From Fasciola hepatica (taxonomy: Eukaryota; Platyhelminthes; Trematoda; Plagiorchiida; Fasciolidae): DNA of 64,000 bases. Both the position numbers and the translations under genes were made by a program. Where the stretch lies: contig CANUEZ040000193.1 in NCBI GenBank assembly GCA_948099385.1, positions 1,810,501-1,874,500 of the forward strand, in the 5' to 3' direction. The notes beneath the pieces are model-generated. The model ran no database searches. It was not told the origin of the DNA and saw only the letters and a program-made list of their open reading frames with translations. Of this stretch, positions 10,000-22,499 are shown piece by piece. How positions within the stretch are numbered: the first letter of the stretch is position 1; the number at the start of each line of letters is the position of its first letter.

Positions 10000-12900
10000 G
10001 TTGAAATCTCACCATGACGACCTTTTGACCAAAGGCTTTATTGCGAAATAATTCACACTTGCATCTGTATATCAATTATTGTATAGAAGTTCTGGAACAA
10101 AAATGGATGTGGTCTGCTTCTAATAATTGAGTGATAATGACCAATGGTGGGAGACACTATTTCATTTTCGCCATCTCCGGGTAACTTCACCTATAAAGGA
10201 CTTAACGAGATAACTGAAATACACTTCATGGAATACCCAATAAAGCCCATGCCCTTCTCTCTGTAGATCAGATAAATGTTTTCATCCAAGTTCAGATCCA
10301 GTAAACTCGGTGGTAACTGAATAATCTATGCACTTCGTTTGTGATCCATTTTGTAAGTATAATGCTACTCCCACAAAGCATGGAATATTGATCTATCTTG
10401 GAAGACTTCTATTCTTCCATCTAAAATTCACCCGCCTATTTTTGTGAACAATTCTGTCACAAAACTGATACATTGGCTAAAATAATATACTTTTGATTGA
10501 ATTGTGTTATTCCTTCCTGCGACATTGATATTGTTGAGTGGTTCACTTTGGGTTTGATCAAGTAAGGGTGCCTACAAAGAAAATTCAAACTGTTTTATGG
10601 TTATGGTTCCACTTTGAAGCTCTGCATGTACACATGAAGAAATGTTCTTCCACAGCTCTCTGTTCCAATTTTGTGGATCAGAAGAAACTAAGAAAGCTTA
10701 TTCTAGTGATCACATGCAATGGTGTCCACCAGAGGTCGAACGCTTTTCTGGATGGCCTGAAGTTGACGGATAACATGTTCAAGTGATAGGATAGGCTGAC
10801 TGGTGTGAGTAGAATAGTCGTGTCTGGATGAGAGGAAACCATTCCCTTGGAATCACACGACCACTTTCGCGGTTGCTGCCGTTCGTTTGGTATGTGTATG
10901 TGGTCCTCTACCACCCATCCACCCCCACATATGAACAGTCTTTATTTATATTTTTACTGTAGTCGAGTTTAGAAGGCTCCCGAGAAACTGCTTTCCTTGC
11001 ATCCAGATACTATATCTTATAGTATAAATCAAAACATGGGACCATATATTCTCGTTCGGTAGGTTAACATTGACCAACCGACGAATCCACTTTCGAATAA
11101 TCATCTTGTGATTTCAAAAATGGACTCTTTTTCTGTGAACGTTCTTTACTATTCAAAAGAGTTTGTGGAGAGCAACTAGCAGTTCAGCATCTAGTTCTGG
11201 TTCTCTTAGCATTTTCTTAGAAACCAATGAACCAAGCAAGAGCTCCGTGAAAAGATCTTTCATACTCCGCGATACACAGTCAGTAAAACGAACACACTTC
11301 ACCAACGAAAATGTCAAGCACCTTCCAGCAATCAAGTGCATGTTATCCGCGATCCTTTCAAACCAGATGTTCAAATAAAAGATTTATTGCGTAAAGCTTT
11401 TTATCAGCTAAACGTGGCTCTTGATTTTATGTGTGTTTGTGTTTTCCAAGTGAAGCTGCCTTCTAAATTTTCATATTCATTTTTGTCCTGGAGTTCAAGT
11501 TTTCCGTGGTTATTCTTAGCGATTCACGTTCAATCTTCTGATGAGTTTTTATAAATTGGTTCCGTCGTAACCGGTTATCACAGACACAGGTCAATAAAAA
11601 TGAGGGCAGACTAAAATAAAATTTTGTTTTTTCTACTCTAATGATTTATTGAGTTCACCAAACCAGACGAGGTCGTCTGGCGGAAAGCATTTGCTTTGTT
11701 GAAGTAAAATTAGAAGGCGATTATTCCGATTGTGGTCTGAGTACGTATTTTTTCTGAATTATAATTCATTACATGAGATTTTTCATATTTTATTTACTTA
11801 ACTTCTATCCGAATCAGTTAGTAAAAGGCAGAAACAGTGATGGAGTGCATAAGAAAAGGATTGTCAGCTGAGGCCTAAATTTTCAACAACACTTTTCTCA
11901 AAATCTTTCGCAATTTAGAGGAGAATAGTTTTCATACGAATACCGAAGGATGGCTAGTTTACCATGTATAATTTTCCGGTGTGTCACAGTGGAGTGTATT
12001 GCTTATTCAACCGGTTTATGAACTTGCCGCACACATTTGATAATTACAAAAACCACGAGTGAACATACCTTTCCCGTAAACTTCTGATTACGGCATTTTT
12101 AATAGACATCGGCTGTGACAAGGATTTTCGAAACTTTATTAGGGAGGAAAATCTCAAAGACAGAAATCTATGTAAACCCTCCTTGATGAGACAACACAGA
12201 TTTTGTCCATTCACTCCCGAAAATTGCATGTGTGCTAGTAAACCGGTTAGTGCATTGTAAGAACAGCGAGTCGGTGGATGATTTTAGTACTTCATCTACC
12301 GACCAACCACGGCACATTGTAAAACTCGGTTTTGTATATCGGGAGGTATAAACGCCAATTGTTTACGGTTATTAGACAGCATGTTTGAAAGGCTTTATTT
12401 GGGTCATAGAATGGGTCCAATAATATCTATGCATCTTCAGAATTATAGTGTGGACTGTAACCACAGCTAGTTTGTCTGTGTCATCCTTGAAAATGATTTC
12501 GAGAGAACGGAACTCTGGATGCGCGTACATGTTGAATAAAGCTACGAAATATTTCTCGAAGATTTTTCTCATAAACATTTGCCCCCAAATATCGTCCATC
12601 TGAAATGTATCTGTCTGCGGATAAACCTGTTGATCTGGTTGACACGGCTTCAACAATTCCATTTGCTCATATGTGAATCACATATGAGCTTGATCTGAGG
12701 TAGTGTTATGAGAGACGTTAAATAGCTTGCTGCATGTGGTCTATTTTCGAAGAAACCGATCTATTTGGATAAGATATTTCTGAAACCCCCTGATATTTCA
12801 TGAATCGGAGTAGCGCCGGTGGTGTGCACTATATACTTTCGTGCTCCCCTTCCCCATGGTTTAGCTGAAAATAATCACCCTGATTTCATCATAAACGTGG

Positions 12901-13370
12901 TGATAGAAATATCCTCAAGTAAGCCGAATACAACAAGTTTAGAAAATACCAATGCACAAAAATGACGCATTCATAGAGGACGATGGCATAGATAAAGTGC
13001 ACCATATTCTATTTTCATCCATGGGCAAGATTACATCTGAAACGTGATTAATTATGTTGAGCGTTTTGAAAAAAAATGCGGCCAAATTTGACTGAATGTG
13101 ACTAAAGTCTCGATCTGGATTGTTCCTTGTATTCCTATTGAATAACTACAGTCTAAATGTGTATGCTGTGGTGAGACCGATTGCCCATTCCAACACCGGA
13201 ATAATTAGAGTATTTCCAAACCCTGCGTACTCAAATCGCATCGAATGTAACAACTCCACAACAGAAGCATTCCTCCAAATATTCAATGTTTGAAGTAAAT
13301 AAACAAGACTGAGGAATATTCTTATATCGATAACAAGCGAAAGAGTAAGCGGTTGTCTCCCTCTCTCTCT
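10000..13370. other. Gene-poor stretch
   Basis: No recognisable domain, RNA gene or transposon. The 96-codon minus frame at 12372-12662 has protein-like composition but no clear splice sites or family. Nothing else stands out. Confidence 0.4.
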
Positions 13371-13372
13371 CG

Positions 13373-13373
13373 C

Positions 13374-13406
<33 letters not shown>

Positions 13407-13421
13407 TAATATATATATATT
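13373..13421. repeat. (TA)n microsatellite, interrupted
   Basis: TA repeats with two AATATATAA interruptions, preceded by a short (TC)n run. Confidence 0.9.
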
Positions 13422-16400
13422 GTATGCTAGCCACACTGCATCGACCTTTACCGGGATTAGCAAGCGAGATGAGCGGAGTGAACAATATTATATTTTGGGA
13501 AACGGTACAATTGCGAAGATGTTGCATGGTGAGCAATGAATTATTTATTTGGTAACATTGTAATTCAGAGTGATTGTAGTGACAAAGACCTCGTTTTCAG
13601 ACTCCAAAGTTCGCGGAGCAGACAGCACTTCATCTCCCACCCAAAAAGAGGGACATTACGTCATCGACTGTCCAGACTAGAAGGCAATAGTAGTGCCACC
13701 GAAGCAGATCAATGAACCAATCAGTTTTCCAAAAGTTGTCTGGGCCGACTGGAAAATAATCAACTAACTCCGGTGCAAACAGAGGAATTTAGCGGAAAAC
13801 CTGGTCGGGAATAAAACTCGAAGATGGAACAGTCCTTTTTCTAGAACATACTGTCAGAGAAATCGGAATAGCCCACAGCTGTTTGCTAGTGAGTATACAT
13901 AAAATATGTGTGACATCGCCTCCACATTGGTTAAATGTGAAAAGTCGAAGTCGTTTGGAGGAATAGTGGAGCTTATGGAACCGGAGACATCAATAGTTTG
14001 ACTTCCGTGGAGTTTGTTTAATCGAATCAAGAAATACCAGATGGCCATTTGACGTCACTGTTCAGTAGAAGAAACCATACCAGTGCTCAGTATTTCATCC
14101 TCTCATGTGAGTAATGGCCGACTATTGTGCCATATCACATGAACGAATAGTGTGTGAGCCAATAAGATGGTACATTCGAATGGGGCCAGTTTTTCTCACT
14201 AAGAACGTATGGAGTGTGAAACCATTAGTAGATATGTCGTTTTTCTAAAGACTCTGGTCAACTCAAGTATTTATATAACTGTACGAAAGACAGTCTGATC
14301 TCATTTAAACTGTATTTATGTTTTGGATGGATTCTACCAACAAATTTTCTTTTATAGTGCTGCAGCTCATTTTACTTTTCAGAAGCAAGGAGGTTGCTAT
14401 AATTCAGATGTGTACCTTCCTTGAGGATGCAGCAACAGTCAGTTTGCACACAGGGACAATATTCCCCCTCATCCTATACCCGTTTTTCAGAATTCGACAC
14501 CAGAAACCGAAAGAGGGCTGTCTGGCTTCGGGTAGGGTGTTCTAACTGCAGCAACCTGTGATTGGGCGTTTATGTGTTATGCATTTCCTGCAATGTCAGT
14601 CAAGGTTTCAGCTAATTCAGATCACAACTTCGGCTGTCCTGAGGGTAACTCCACAAAAAGCACGTTCCAGAATGTTTCAGTGAATGGGGAACAGTAATGA
14701 GCCTAATTGGGCTTGTGTGCTCCGGTAAATAATCCCCTCGTTCTATGTTCGTGGCGAGGACATCTTGAGTTACAACACCAATTCCATTACGTGAAACGGA
14801 AAGGAAACATATTTACAGGTAAAAATCCAATCGCATATAGGTACTCACGCGAACAGCGATGACCAGAGAATGAAGTTCGTTGTGATGAAGAGGAAGAAGC
14901 CGAATTTGCAAACAACGCAGAGACTGTATTGAATTTGACAGCATGAATTTGTCCCTGTAAACCATGACAATTTTGTCAGTTTGTTGGAAAACTTTGCCTA
15001 TTTAGCTAATACAAAATCGTTGTTTTGTTGCTTCCAAATGCTGGAATAGCTGACGTTCCCTTAGAAAATATCTGCATACAACTTACATTCAGACGTTCTA
15101 CTTCGGATTTGACCAAACTGGTGCGGTATTCGATTAGTGTCCTCTGTCCTCGATGGTATGCTCGCACTTTCTTACTTCGCAGCTACTTAAGTAATGGTTT
15201 GTATCACTTGATTTCATTTCTCTTGATTTCATTTCATTATTATTTATTGCTGGCAAAGTATTTCGAGAAAAAGTTCGTCTTCATTCAAAGAGTCAGCTCA
15301 TCGAAAATTTGGAAGTTAGTTGCCCAGTCCGTTGGATTCTGCTTCCAATTTTAAGGAAAGAACTTCCAGAATATCTGTTCCATTTCGAAAAGTAATTTTA
15401 CAGCCACTGTACGCAATACTGCAAACACATGTTATAGCCAAAGCCGTAAAGTATCCAAGTGCACGGAGCACAAAACCAACAGCGGGCTCGTGTTTGACCG
15501 GACTGTGTAGCTGACCAACGGTCGCTACTCTCATGCCATGTGCAAAAGCTGAGGGTTCGATTTTCTGTGCGTTGCAAGTGAAACGGTCAGGGTGGTTAAT
15601 CCAGAAGCACTCACAGTAAATGCGAGAGCGGGATCTTTGGATCCTCGACTGAACGAATATGCATCACCACCATCAGTTCATAGCATACCAATTACCGAGG
15701 TCAATGGAGTAATAATTTACAGGGCAAAGCACCGTAAAGACGAATAAAATGAGTCAATTTGGGCATAGAAATTTTCAAAATGCGTAGCACTGAATAAAGC
15801 AAAATAGGCGTAATTATTGACACGTCCACTGAAGACAGAACGGTTAAGGTTTGAAAAAACACAGGAAAATCGTAAGTGGGTACTAGAGGCCCCAACAATA
15901 TCAGATTGCATGGTGAACAATTTGTCTGATTCACTTCTCTGGATGATCTTCTGAACTGAGTGTCCGGTTGGTCTCATTATTCACTATCGGACATAATTCC
16001 GGATACATTGGTCAGAGCCACTCAAAGCTATCAGATATGACCAGTAAACCGATGTGATCTATTCGTCAAAACTAAGTCTAGTTGTGCTTTAGGTCGGGTG
16101 GAAAAAGTACTGAATTTATCAAAGCAAGCATGATGAAGAATGCACCGTCATACGTGTTAAGGTTTTCGACAAGTATGCAAAGGGTATCTATCATGCGCGC
16201 GATTACTTGGGTAGCCTGGAGATCAGACAAAAACGTCTAACTGAAATGATGATGTGCTCGGTCCCAAGTAAGTGTTTCCCATGAGTATCGAGAAAAATCC
16301 ACTCAGAAAGAGTGATTTACAGTATACGATGTGACAGATAATCTTTTCCGTTAAGTATGTGAAGACTTAAATAATTGATTTGCTCCAGTTGTTATTATAA

Positions 16401-17110
16401 CTCTAATAAACCTCTAGCACAATTGTGGATACCAATGGGACAGTCATCCCGGTACGAATGGAAATCACCCAAATTCCGCTGAACATACCGTTGAGCAGCC
16501 AAGACTTTGCCTAGTCCGAAACTGGGTTGTCAGCAAGCACGGTGCTCCTTTGCATTTTTAATCATCTATTTGATAATCCATCTGAATTTATTTTGAATTG
16601 TTTTGCCATTATTCACAATATATTGAGTAAGCGTGATAATGACTGCGAATTCTAAAGGCGTGCACGTGTACGATAGCATTATTGACCTTCAACTTATAGC
16701 GATAACCAATAACGATAGAAAAATTCACAGAAAATGTCATTCTATGTTCCAACGACACAGCAAACGTGATGTCGAAGACCCTGGCCATTGTTCAGCCGAC
16801 ATTCAGCATTTGTTTGGTCTTGCGATCTCATTCGTTTGCTCCAATCCTACCCTCGATCGGGACAGATGAACGCAAGCTGGCTGCTCACCAAACCACCGTT
16901 TCGTCTGCTAAACAAACCAGGTCGCCTAATTACAAAGTGGTATCCCATTTCTCCACAGGCAGCCTAGGTGCAGTGGTCGCATTCTACAAGGAAATACATT
17001 ACAAACGAAATTGTGGATGAATGCAATAAATATGTGTATTATACCCTATCTCATATGGAACCTCGCGATCTGGTTATTATGATGTCCATAATTTTGATAC
17101 CGAATAATTT
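13421..17110. other. Gene-poor stretch
   Basis: No gene or transposon was recognised. A weak tRNA-like A/B box pair lies near 15495-15575 but is too decayed to call. Confidence 0.4.
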
Positions 17111-17111
17111 T

Positions 17112-17113
<2 letters not shown>

Positions 17114-17158
<45 letters not shown>
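17114..17158. repeat. (TA)n microsatellite
   Basis: About 45 bases of pure TA. The flanks do not match those of the arrays in the duplicated block. Confidence 0.95.
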
Positions 17159-17161
<3 letters not shown>

Positions 17162-17512
17162 AGGACAACAGAATGAATAACCCAATGTGAGATATCGCTT
17201 GACTCCTTTTGCTTCTGGTAGGGCAAATTTAAAAAATGTGTTTTGCAAAACCACAGGAACGCTTCGTTATTCGAAGTTTCTCTGAAAATGCTCCTGCGAT
17301 ATACATTTGGGTGGGATTCATTGCAGTCCATATCAACCAGTCCAAGGGGTTTTGTGAAAACATCATCTTAGTATCTAGTTCATATGGGGTGATTCTTCGT
17401 GAATCACGTCCGTTTGTGATCTGTACAGTCTGGCTGCATATTTCGGAAAATAAATCAGTAGGCAAACGTGCAACAATCTGATTTAGTTTGATCACTGTTG
17501 CAACGTGAGATC

Positions 17513-17688
17513 ATGGGTGTTGAGAGCATACCCTTAAATTTAGATCTGCCAGAAGCTGAGGCAATTTACTTCAATCCCTATCGTGTCTGCAGAGGCTCAT
17601 TTAAACCTGACGGTACGTCCTCTTCTTCCAGAATGAGGTCATTACACTCCGTGAATATTCATTCGTGTCACAATGAAGAAATCGTTGT
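17513..17688 (+). CDS. Candidate coding exon, unknown protein
   Basis: From ATG 17513 there are 58 open codons plus two bases to a strong GTAAGT donor at 17689. The peptide is protein-like (starts MGVESIPLNLDLPEAE, later a serine run) but no family was recognised. It may be a first exon or an internal one, since an in-frame stop lies upstream at 17489. The following 180 bases are intron-like, and then comes a PLE relic at 17870. Confidence 0.3.
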
Positions 17689-17869
17689 GTAAGTCATATG
17701 TATTGTTTCGCGCCCGCCACAGTTTGTTGTGTCATGAACTCGCAGGTGAATAACGCGAATGGTGTAAGATTTACTTGTATGTAGTGAAATAGTAACAATT
17801 TGAAGAACCTTTCCTTGTGAGCTTGATATCCTAGTCAAACATTGGGAAAAAATCTTTTTTACTTCCGAT

Positions 17870-18185
17870 GAATTTACTAGGTACAACCAGTTTGCTGTTC
17901 GATTAAAGGATACTATTATTAATCCCAAGAACATTGAAAAGGAGTGTTTACTGCAAAGAACGTTGGGCGGTCACTTTTTACAATTTTCGAGCTTTGCACC
18001 AATGGCCTAAAACGTGGATTAGTCCGAACTCCCTTCAACAGAGTGCACAAAATCAGCACTAGTTATCCAGTACAAAATGAGGAGGAGTTCATTAAAAGGA
18101 AGTTGCTAGCCAATGGTTATTTCGCGAAGACCTTGTTGGATCATACCAATACTCTCCACCCGGTGCAATCTTACCACAAGAAACG
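17870..18185 (+). pseudogene. Penelope-like element fragment (post-RT region)
   Basis: A + frame reads RLKDTIINPKNIEKE, LQFSSFAPMA, and after a one-base frameshift near 18008 KRGLVRTPFNRVHKIST and EEEFIKRKLLANGY. This is the segment between the palm and the basic connector of PLE proteins. It stops at about 18185, where an unrelated LINE begins. The rest of a PLE resumes at 20205 in the same orientation, overlapping in content by only about a dozen residues, so both pieces may be one PLE split by the LINE. Confidence 0.6.
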
Positions 18186-20170
18186 TTGCTTTACAGTAAC
18201 ATCGACGGTGAAATAGTTGAGCTAAGCGGTTTCACTGTGTATCGTGCGGATCGCCCTGTTTTACAAAAGAAGCGAGGTGGCGGTGTTTTCACATATAGTG
18301 ACAATCATTGGTGCCAAAGTGTCAAGCTCGTGTTTACGTATTCGAGTGTATACATTGATCCCTCTTTTATTCAATGCAACCTAAACAATTGGGTAATTTT
18401 CTCTCTCTTATGCTTGTGATTGTTTATATGTCACTGACATTTTCTACCATGCAATACCAAGAACTTGTTGATTCCGTTTCACAAGTTTTAATAGAATATG
18501 CAGACACTTCTTTGAGTACAGTTGCCGGTGATTTTACCCGTTCTGATGCTAATTATTTTTATTCTCTCGGCCTAGTAAACACTGTCAACTAAAATGGATG
18601 CCCTCCTAGATTTTCTTTTAGTCATTTGCCCAAAGATGTTTTCCGCCTCATGTCATTCTCCTCCTGGCTCTTCAGACCACGCAAGACGAAATCTATCAAG
18701 ATTGGGCTATCCAGAATGAATCACAAACACACGCCCGGTGGGACATCAAACCATTAGGAGACATGATAGCTAATAAAAGATTTATTTTGCGGTCCATTCA
18801 AACGCACGTCTGCTGCTGTAGATATCCAAGTTCTGAATTCATCGTTCCATAAGAAATCTGGGCCTCCAGTTTAGAGATTTCCCTGGTTTGAGCCCTCAAA
18901 GATGCCTTCTTATGTATCTCCATCCCTGACGTTTGCAAAGAACTTATTCTTCTATATTCTGGAAAATTCTCTGGATTTGATGGCTTCAACTCTATAGCAC
19001 TCAAGGAGTATGCGGCCATTCTTTCGCCTATTTTCTCCGAAATGTTCTATCAAGGCTTGAAAGACGGAACAATTCCCGACTACTGGAGTTTGATTGTCAT
19101 CACCCCTTTTCCTAAGAAGGATTCTTCCGAATTCCGCCCCGTTTTATGCTTGTCAGTAGCGTTGACAGTTTTTGAGAATTAAACTCTCCCACATGTCGAA
19201 TCTTCCTTAAATGCTTCAGACCCCCACCGATTTGTTTATCCTTCTTCACAGTCCTCTCTTGACAAATTTGTCAACCTGGGTCGTTACATTCTGCCTGCAC
19301 TTGATAAAAAGAGCAAAGCTATTAGGATTTGCTTCCTAGACTGCAGTGACGCCTTCATTTGTGTCTACGGGGATGAGCGTATCTTGTTTCTCTCCAGTTC
19401 AGGCGTCGAGCCTCCCCTCATTTTTCTCTTAATAATTACGCCGTTGATCTCGTTCTTGGCTCGCCATATTTCTGTAACTCTTCTTTTACGACCATTCAAA
19501 TTGGTATCACAGAACTTTCTGAATGGTTCAAGATAAACAATTTGGCTGATCATCCCGTCCAATGTGGAGACATTCTGTTCTCGCCTATGAGAGGCGACGC
19601 ATACTCCGCTTTTACTGACTATTGCACTCTGTTAATAAATAATAGGAAGCAACTGAATCGCCGGATTCAGTAAAGAAACTAGGAGTGATACTGGACTGAA
19701 AACTCATCTCGTCACAGCATGTAAGCCACTAATTCAACAATATCAGACGGTTGTCTTCTTGTGTACCACATCTCAAATTATACTCTGTACCAACACAAAT
19801 CATCAAACGCTTTGTTTTTTCATGTGTTGTACCCCACTGGGTCTTAGCCTCTCTTGTCATATTTAAAGGTCTGTTATCGAAAGTTTTCTAACTAATTTCT
19901 ATATCCCTCAAATGTTTGTCTTCCGGTAGGGGCTCAACCAGACTAACAATTCATTCAGTTCATCATTTCTCAACACAGTAAAAGTTGTCATGAGCTATCC
20001 GCAGAATCATTCACTGATTCTACTCACATAATTCTATGCACTTCTTCTTCTGTCACGTATTCTAAATATATACATTTTCATGCACTCTACCGAGCGTGCG
20101 GCAGTTCCACAATGCCGTACCTGGCAAGGTTTTTAAACATACCCGAAACTGTAATATCGTGTCTCAAAGA
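18186..20170 (+). mobile_element. CR1/Jockey-type LINE relic, second copy
   Basis: On + the order is endonuclease (ETLLYSNIDGEIVELSGF at 18186; RGGGVFTY near 18270; VAGDFTRSDAN near 18525), CPPGSSDHA-like end near 18655, RT entry (SGFDGFNSIALKEYAAILSPI, 18970-19030; DYWSLIVITPFPKK, about 19080), RT-A (AIRICFLDCSDAF, about 19330), an internal deletion removing most of RT-B, and a C-terminal stretch (FKINNLADHPVQCGDILFSP; SVKKLGVILD; IKRFVFSCVVPHWVLASLVIF) to about 19860, with decayed tail to about 20170. Stops and frameshifts are frequent and the YADD box is missing in the deletion. It belongs to a different subfamily from the LINE at 6046-8600. Confidence 0.88.
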
Positions 20171-20204
20171 TCGACTGAACCAGTCACTCATCAGAACACA
20201 ATAA

Positions 20205-20880
20205 TTTGCAGTGATTGTGTTCCCCCAGAAATTCGAGAATGTATTGCTTGGGTACATGAAAACTGGAATTCGACCAAGGGGGTGCATAAAGCGTCTTCTT
20301 GTCTTGAACAGTCTTGTCTTGTCAATCACGGTCGAGAAGAAGCAAGCTTTTATAAATTTGCCGTTTACAATTGATCACGCATTTCACCAGATGAATAGGA
20401 AACTTAATTCAACCCTAATGCTTTCATAGACAGTAGCGTGGTGACGTCTGTTGCAGACCACCAAAGGGTCAAGCTTCGAAAATCCCTCGAACAGTCCTGT
20501 TGATCCTTATGTCTCACATGCTGTCCATCAGTTCACTTGTAGCTGCGGTGAAACATACATCGGCAAGGTGGATCACTGTTTGGTGTAATGAATGTCAGAG
20601 CAAATAACCAAATGGTTGGCAAAATCAACGACTCAACGCAATGCGACTGAAGAGAATGACGCCAAGTTTCTAGCTTCTTCAGTTGCAAACACCTAATTGT
20701 ATCAGGTCACGGGGTTGACCTGACTGAATACTTCACGGTGTCATTGTGCAGTCCCAAGTCGAACCTGCTCGCATTCAGTGGAGCGATGCTTGTCATCTCG
20801 CATCAGCCAGCGCTTTGCGCACAAAAACGGTTGAAACAAAATGTTTGTTTGTCTGAGCAATAACCAAACAGACCTGTCCT
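20205..20880 (+). pseudogene. Penelope-like element C-terminus with GIY-YIG domain
   Basis: The + strand reads LGYMKTGIRPRGCIKR, QAFINLPF (the basic connector before the endonuclease), KLNSTL, then VHQFTCSCGETYIGK at about 20526-20567, which is the GIY-YIG entry with its Cys pair and the YIG box intact, then QVDLT/FTV-like and SPKSNLLAFSGAMLVISHQPALC segments to about 20850. Stops and frameshifts break it. GIY-YIG nicks DNA for PLE insertion. It is probably the other half of the PLE fragment at 17870-18185. Confidence 0.78.
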
Positions 20881-22270
20881 TCTTCTACCGAACACACTAT
20901 CATAATTTTCAATCCATCCATTTCTACTGTTTAATTTTCTGGATGTTTCACGTACGCGGTAGACAAGATTAAACAAAATGCTTTCCGCCTGAAATATATT
21001 ACTGGATAGATTTCTTGAACTTCACTGAGAAAGTTTGACACGCCCAAAAGGCTCAGGTGCACGAGCCCGGATTTCATTACCTTTTCTGCGGGCTGCACAC
21101 ATCAATTCTGACAATTTGTTACGACTGACTTGAGCACAGTTGGCAACAAATAATTATGACAAATGAACTGAGCAATAATTCTTTCAATTCTCTAAGGCAC
21201 AACATAAACACCAATTTGACTGTGTAACTGAGGAGTCATAGAGTAGAGCTAGATGCAGATGCCCTTAAAATGAGGATGTTATCTGGAGAAACTGAGCTAA
21301 CCACGTTTCGTTTTCACTATTCTTGATGAATTTGGTTACTAGAAGTGGGAAAACAAGAAAACGGTGATTGTCTGTGTGTTCTACATTTGTTCCTGTTACT
21401 TCGTTGACTGTTTTCTCATTTTAGAGGAATCCAACAGCATCCGATGGGCCAGCCGCACTTTTCAGTCATCCAGCTGTTGGAGCAATTTCGCTTCTGATTT
21501 ATTCGATGGTACTACTCTCCAGTGAATGGTTACAATGTAAACTTTACGTTGAGATAACGGGCTTGTATATCAGAGAGGTACTATTGCCAAACACATTTCA
21601 TATGTCCTAACACCCCGCACATGTATTGGCATGGCGAAGATTAGAAAAATATGGATTGATGGTGTCGATCGTAAATCTCAGTGGCTTCACGGTCAGCTAG
21701 AACTGCTTAATTGTGCCAACATTTGGTTACAAATGACTTTAGTTTTGTGAAATGAAGTCAAACAGAATGTACCAATATTACTAACATTCTTCAAGATGAC
21801 ACGAACTGACACCTAAAAAAAATTTGGGAGAATTCCGCAACCACCGGGGCACTCGCAGTATGTCAAGGTTGGGACCGAGCGCAGATCACCGTGCACGCAG
21901 TTATCACATTTGCCGTGCATTCCGACATAACCAACTAACGTAGCTATCATTTAAATCTGATGGTTTCAAACAATTTATTGGAACAAAACTGACGGTTACT
22001 GCTCAGACACGGATAATGCGTTCATCATATTACTAGGCAGAATACAAAGAACAAGTTTAATCTGTAGTCTCGCTGGCTTTGTCGACCTCACTGTTTAATC
22101 GCATGTCTCTCACTATCTAATTTATCAACCTTGATGGGAGAAGCACAACGAAATGATCAGCTTATAAAATGGAAGCAAGATATCAGAAGCCGGAATAATA
22201 CAGTGAGTGGTTATGATGTTGGTGTTCACGAGATCCATCAGAATCGATGGTTAAAATAGATTAACTAACC
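20880..22270. other. Unassigned stretch
   Basis: No gene, RNA or transposon was recognised. Confidence 0.4.
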
Positions 22271-22480
22271 TGAACTTGCCGGATCCTCCGATTCGTGTGA
22301 CAGAAATTACCGATGCTTATCATCTCCCCACAAATTGTCACCACTTCTTCCTGTCGGTTACTCTGTATTTTGGGACATCTGTTTAAAGCACGTTTCAGAA
22401 TCGTTGAAGGAGTGACCGGCGTATTTCTTGGATACTCAGTAGTGACTTCTCGACAAAATATATTGTGATGGTCCACACCA
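22270..22480 (-). CDS. Candidate coding exon, unknown protein
   Basis: On minus, a TTTGGTGTCAG acceptor at 22481 is followed by 211 open bases (about 70 codons) ending at a strong CAG|GTTAGT donor at 22269. The translation is even in composition (contains TPSTILKRALNRCPKIQ and a C-terminal HTNRRIRQVQ) and the frame is open throughout. No family recognised. It is one of the better exon candidates by splice-site quality. Confidence 0.35.
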
Positions 22481-22499
22481 CTGACACCAAACATAATTC

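Noticed and set aside
15494..15575. tRNA-like A-box and B-box pair
   Set aside because: No stems form well and no acceptor stem is visible; too decayed even for a pseudogene call.
17229..17495. 88-codon minus frame and overlapping 81-codon plus frame
   Set aside because: Both strands are open, splice sites are mediocre and no family is recognised.
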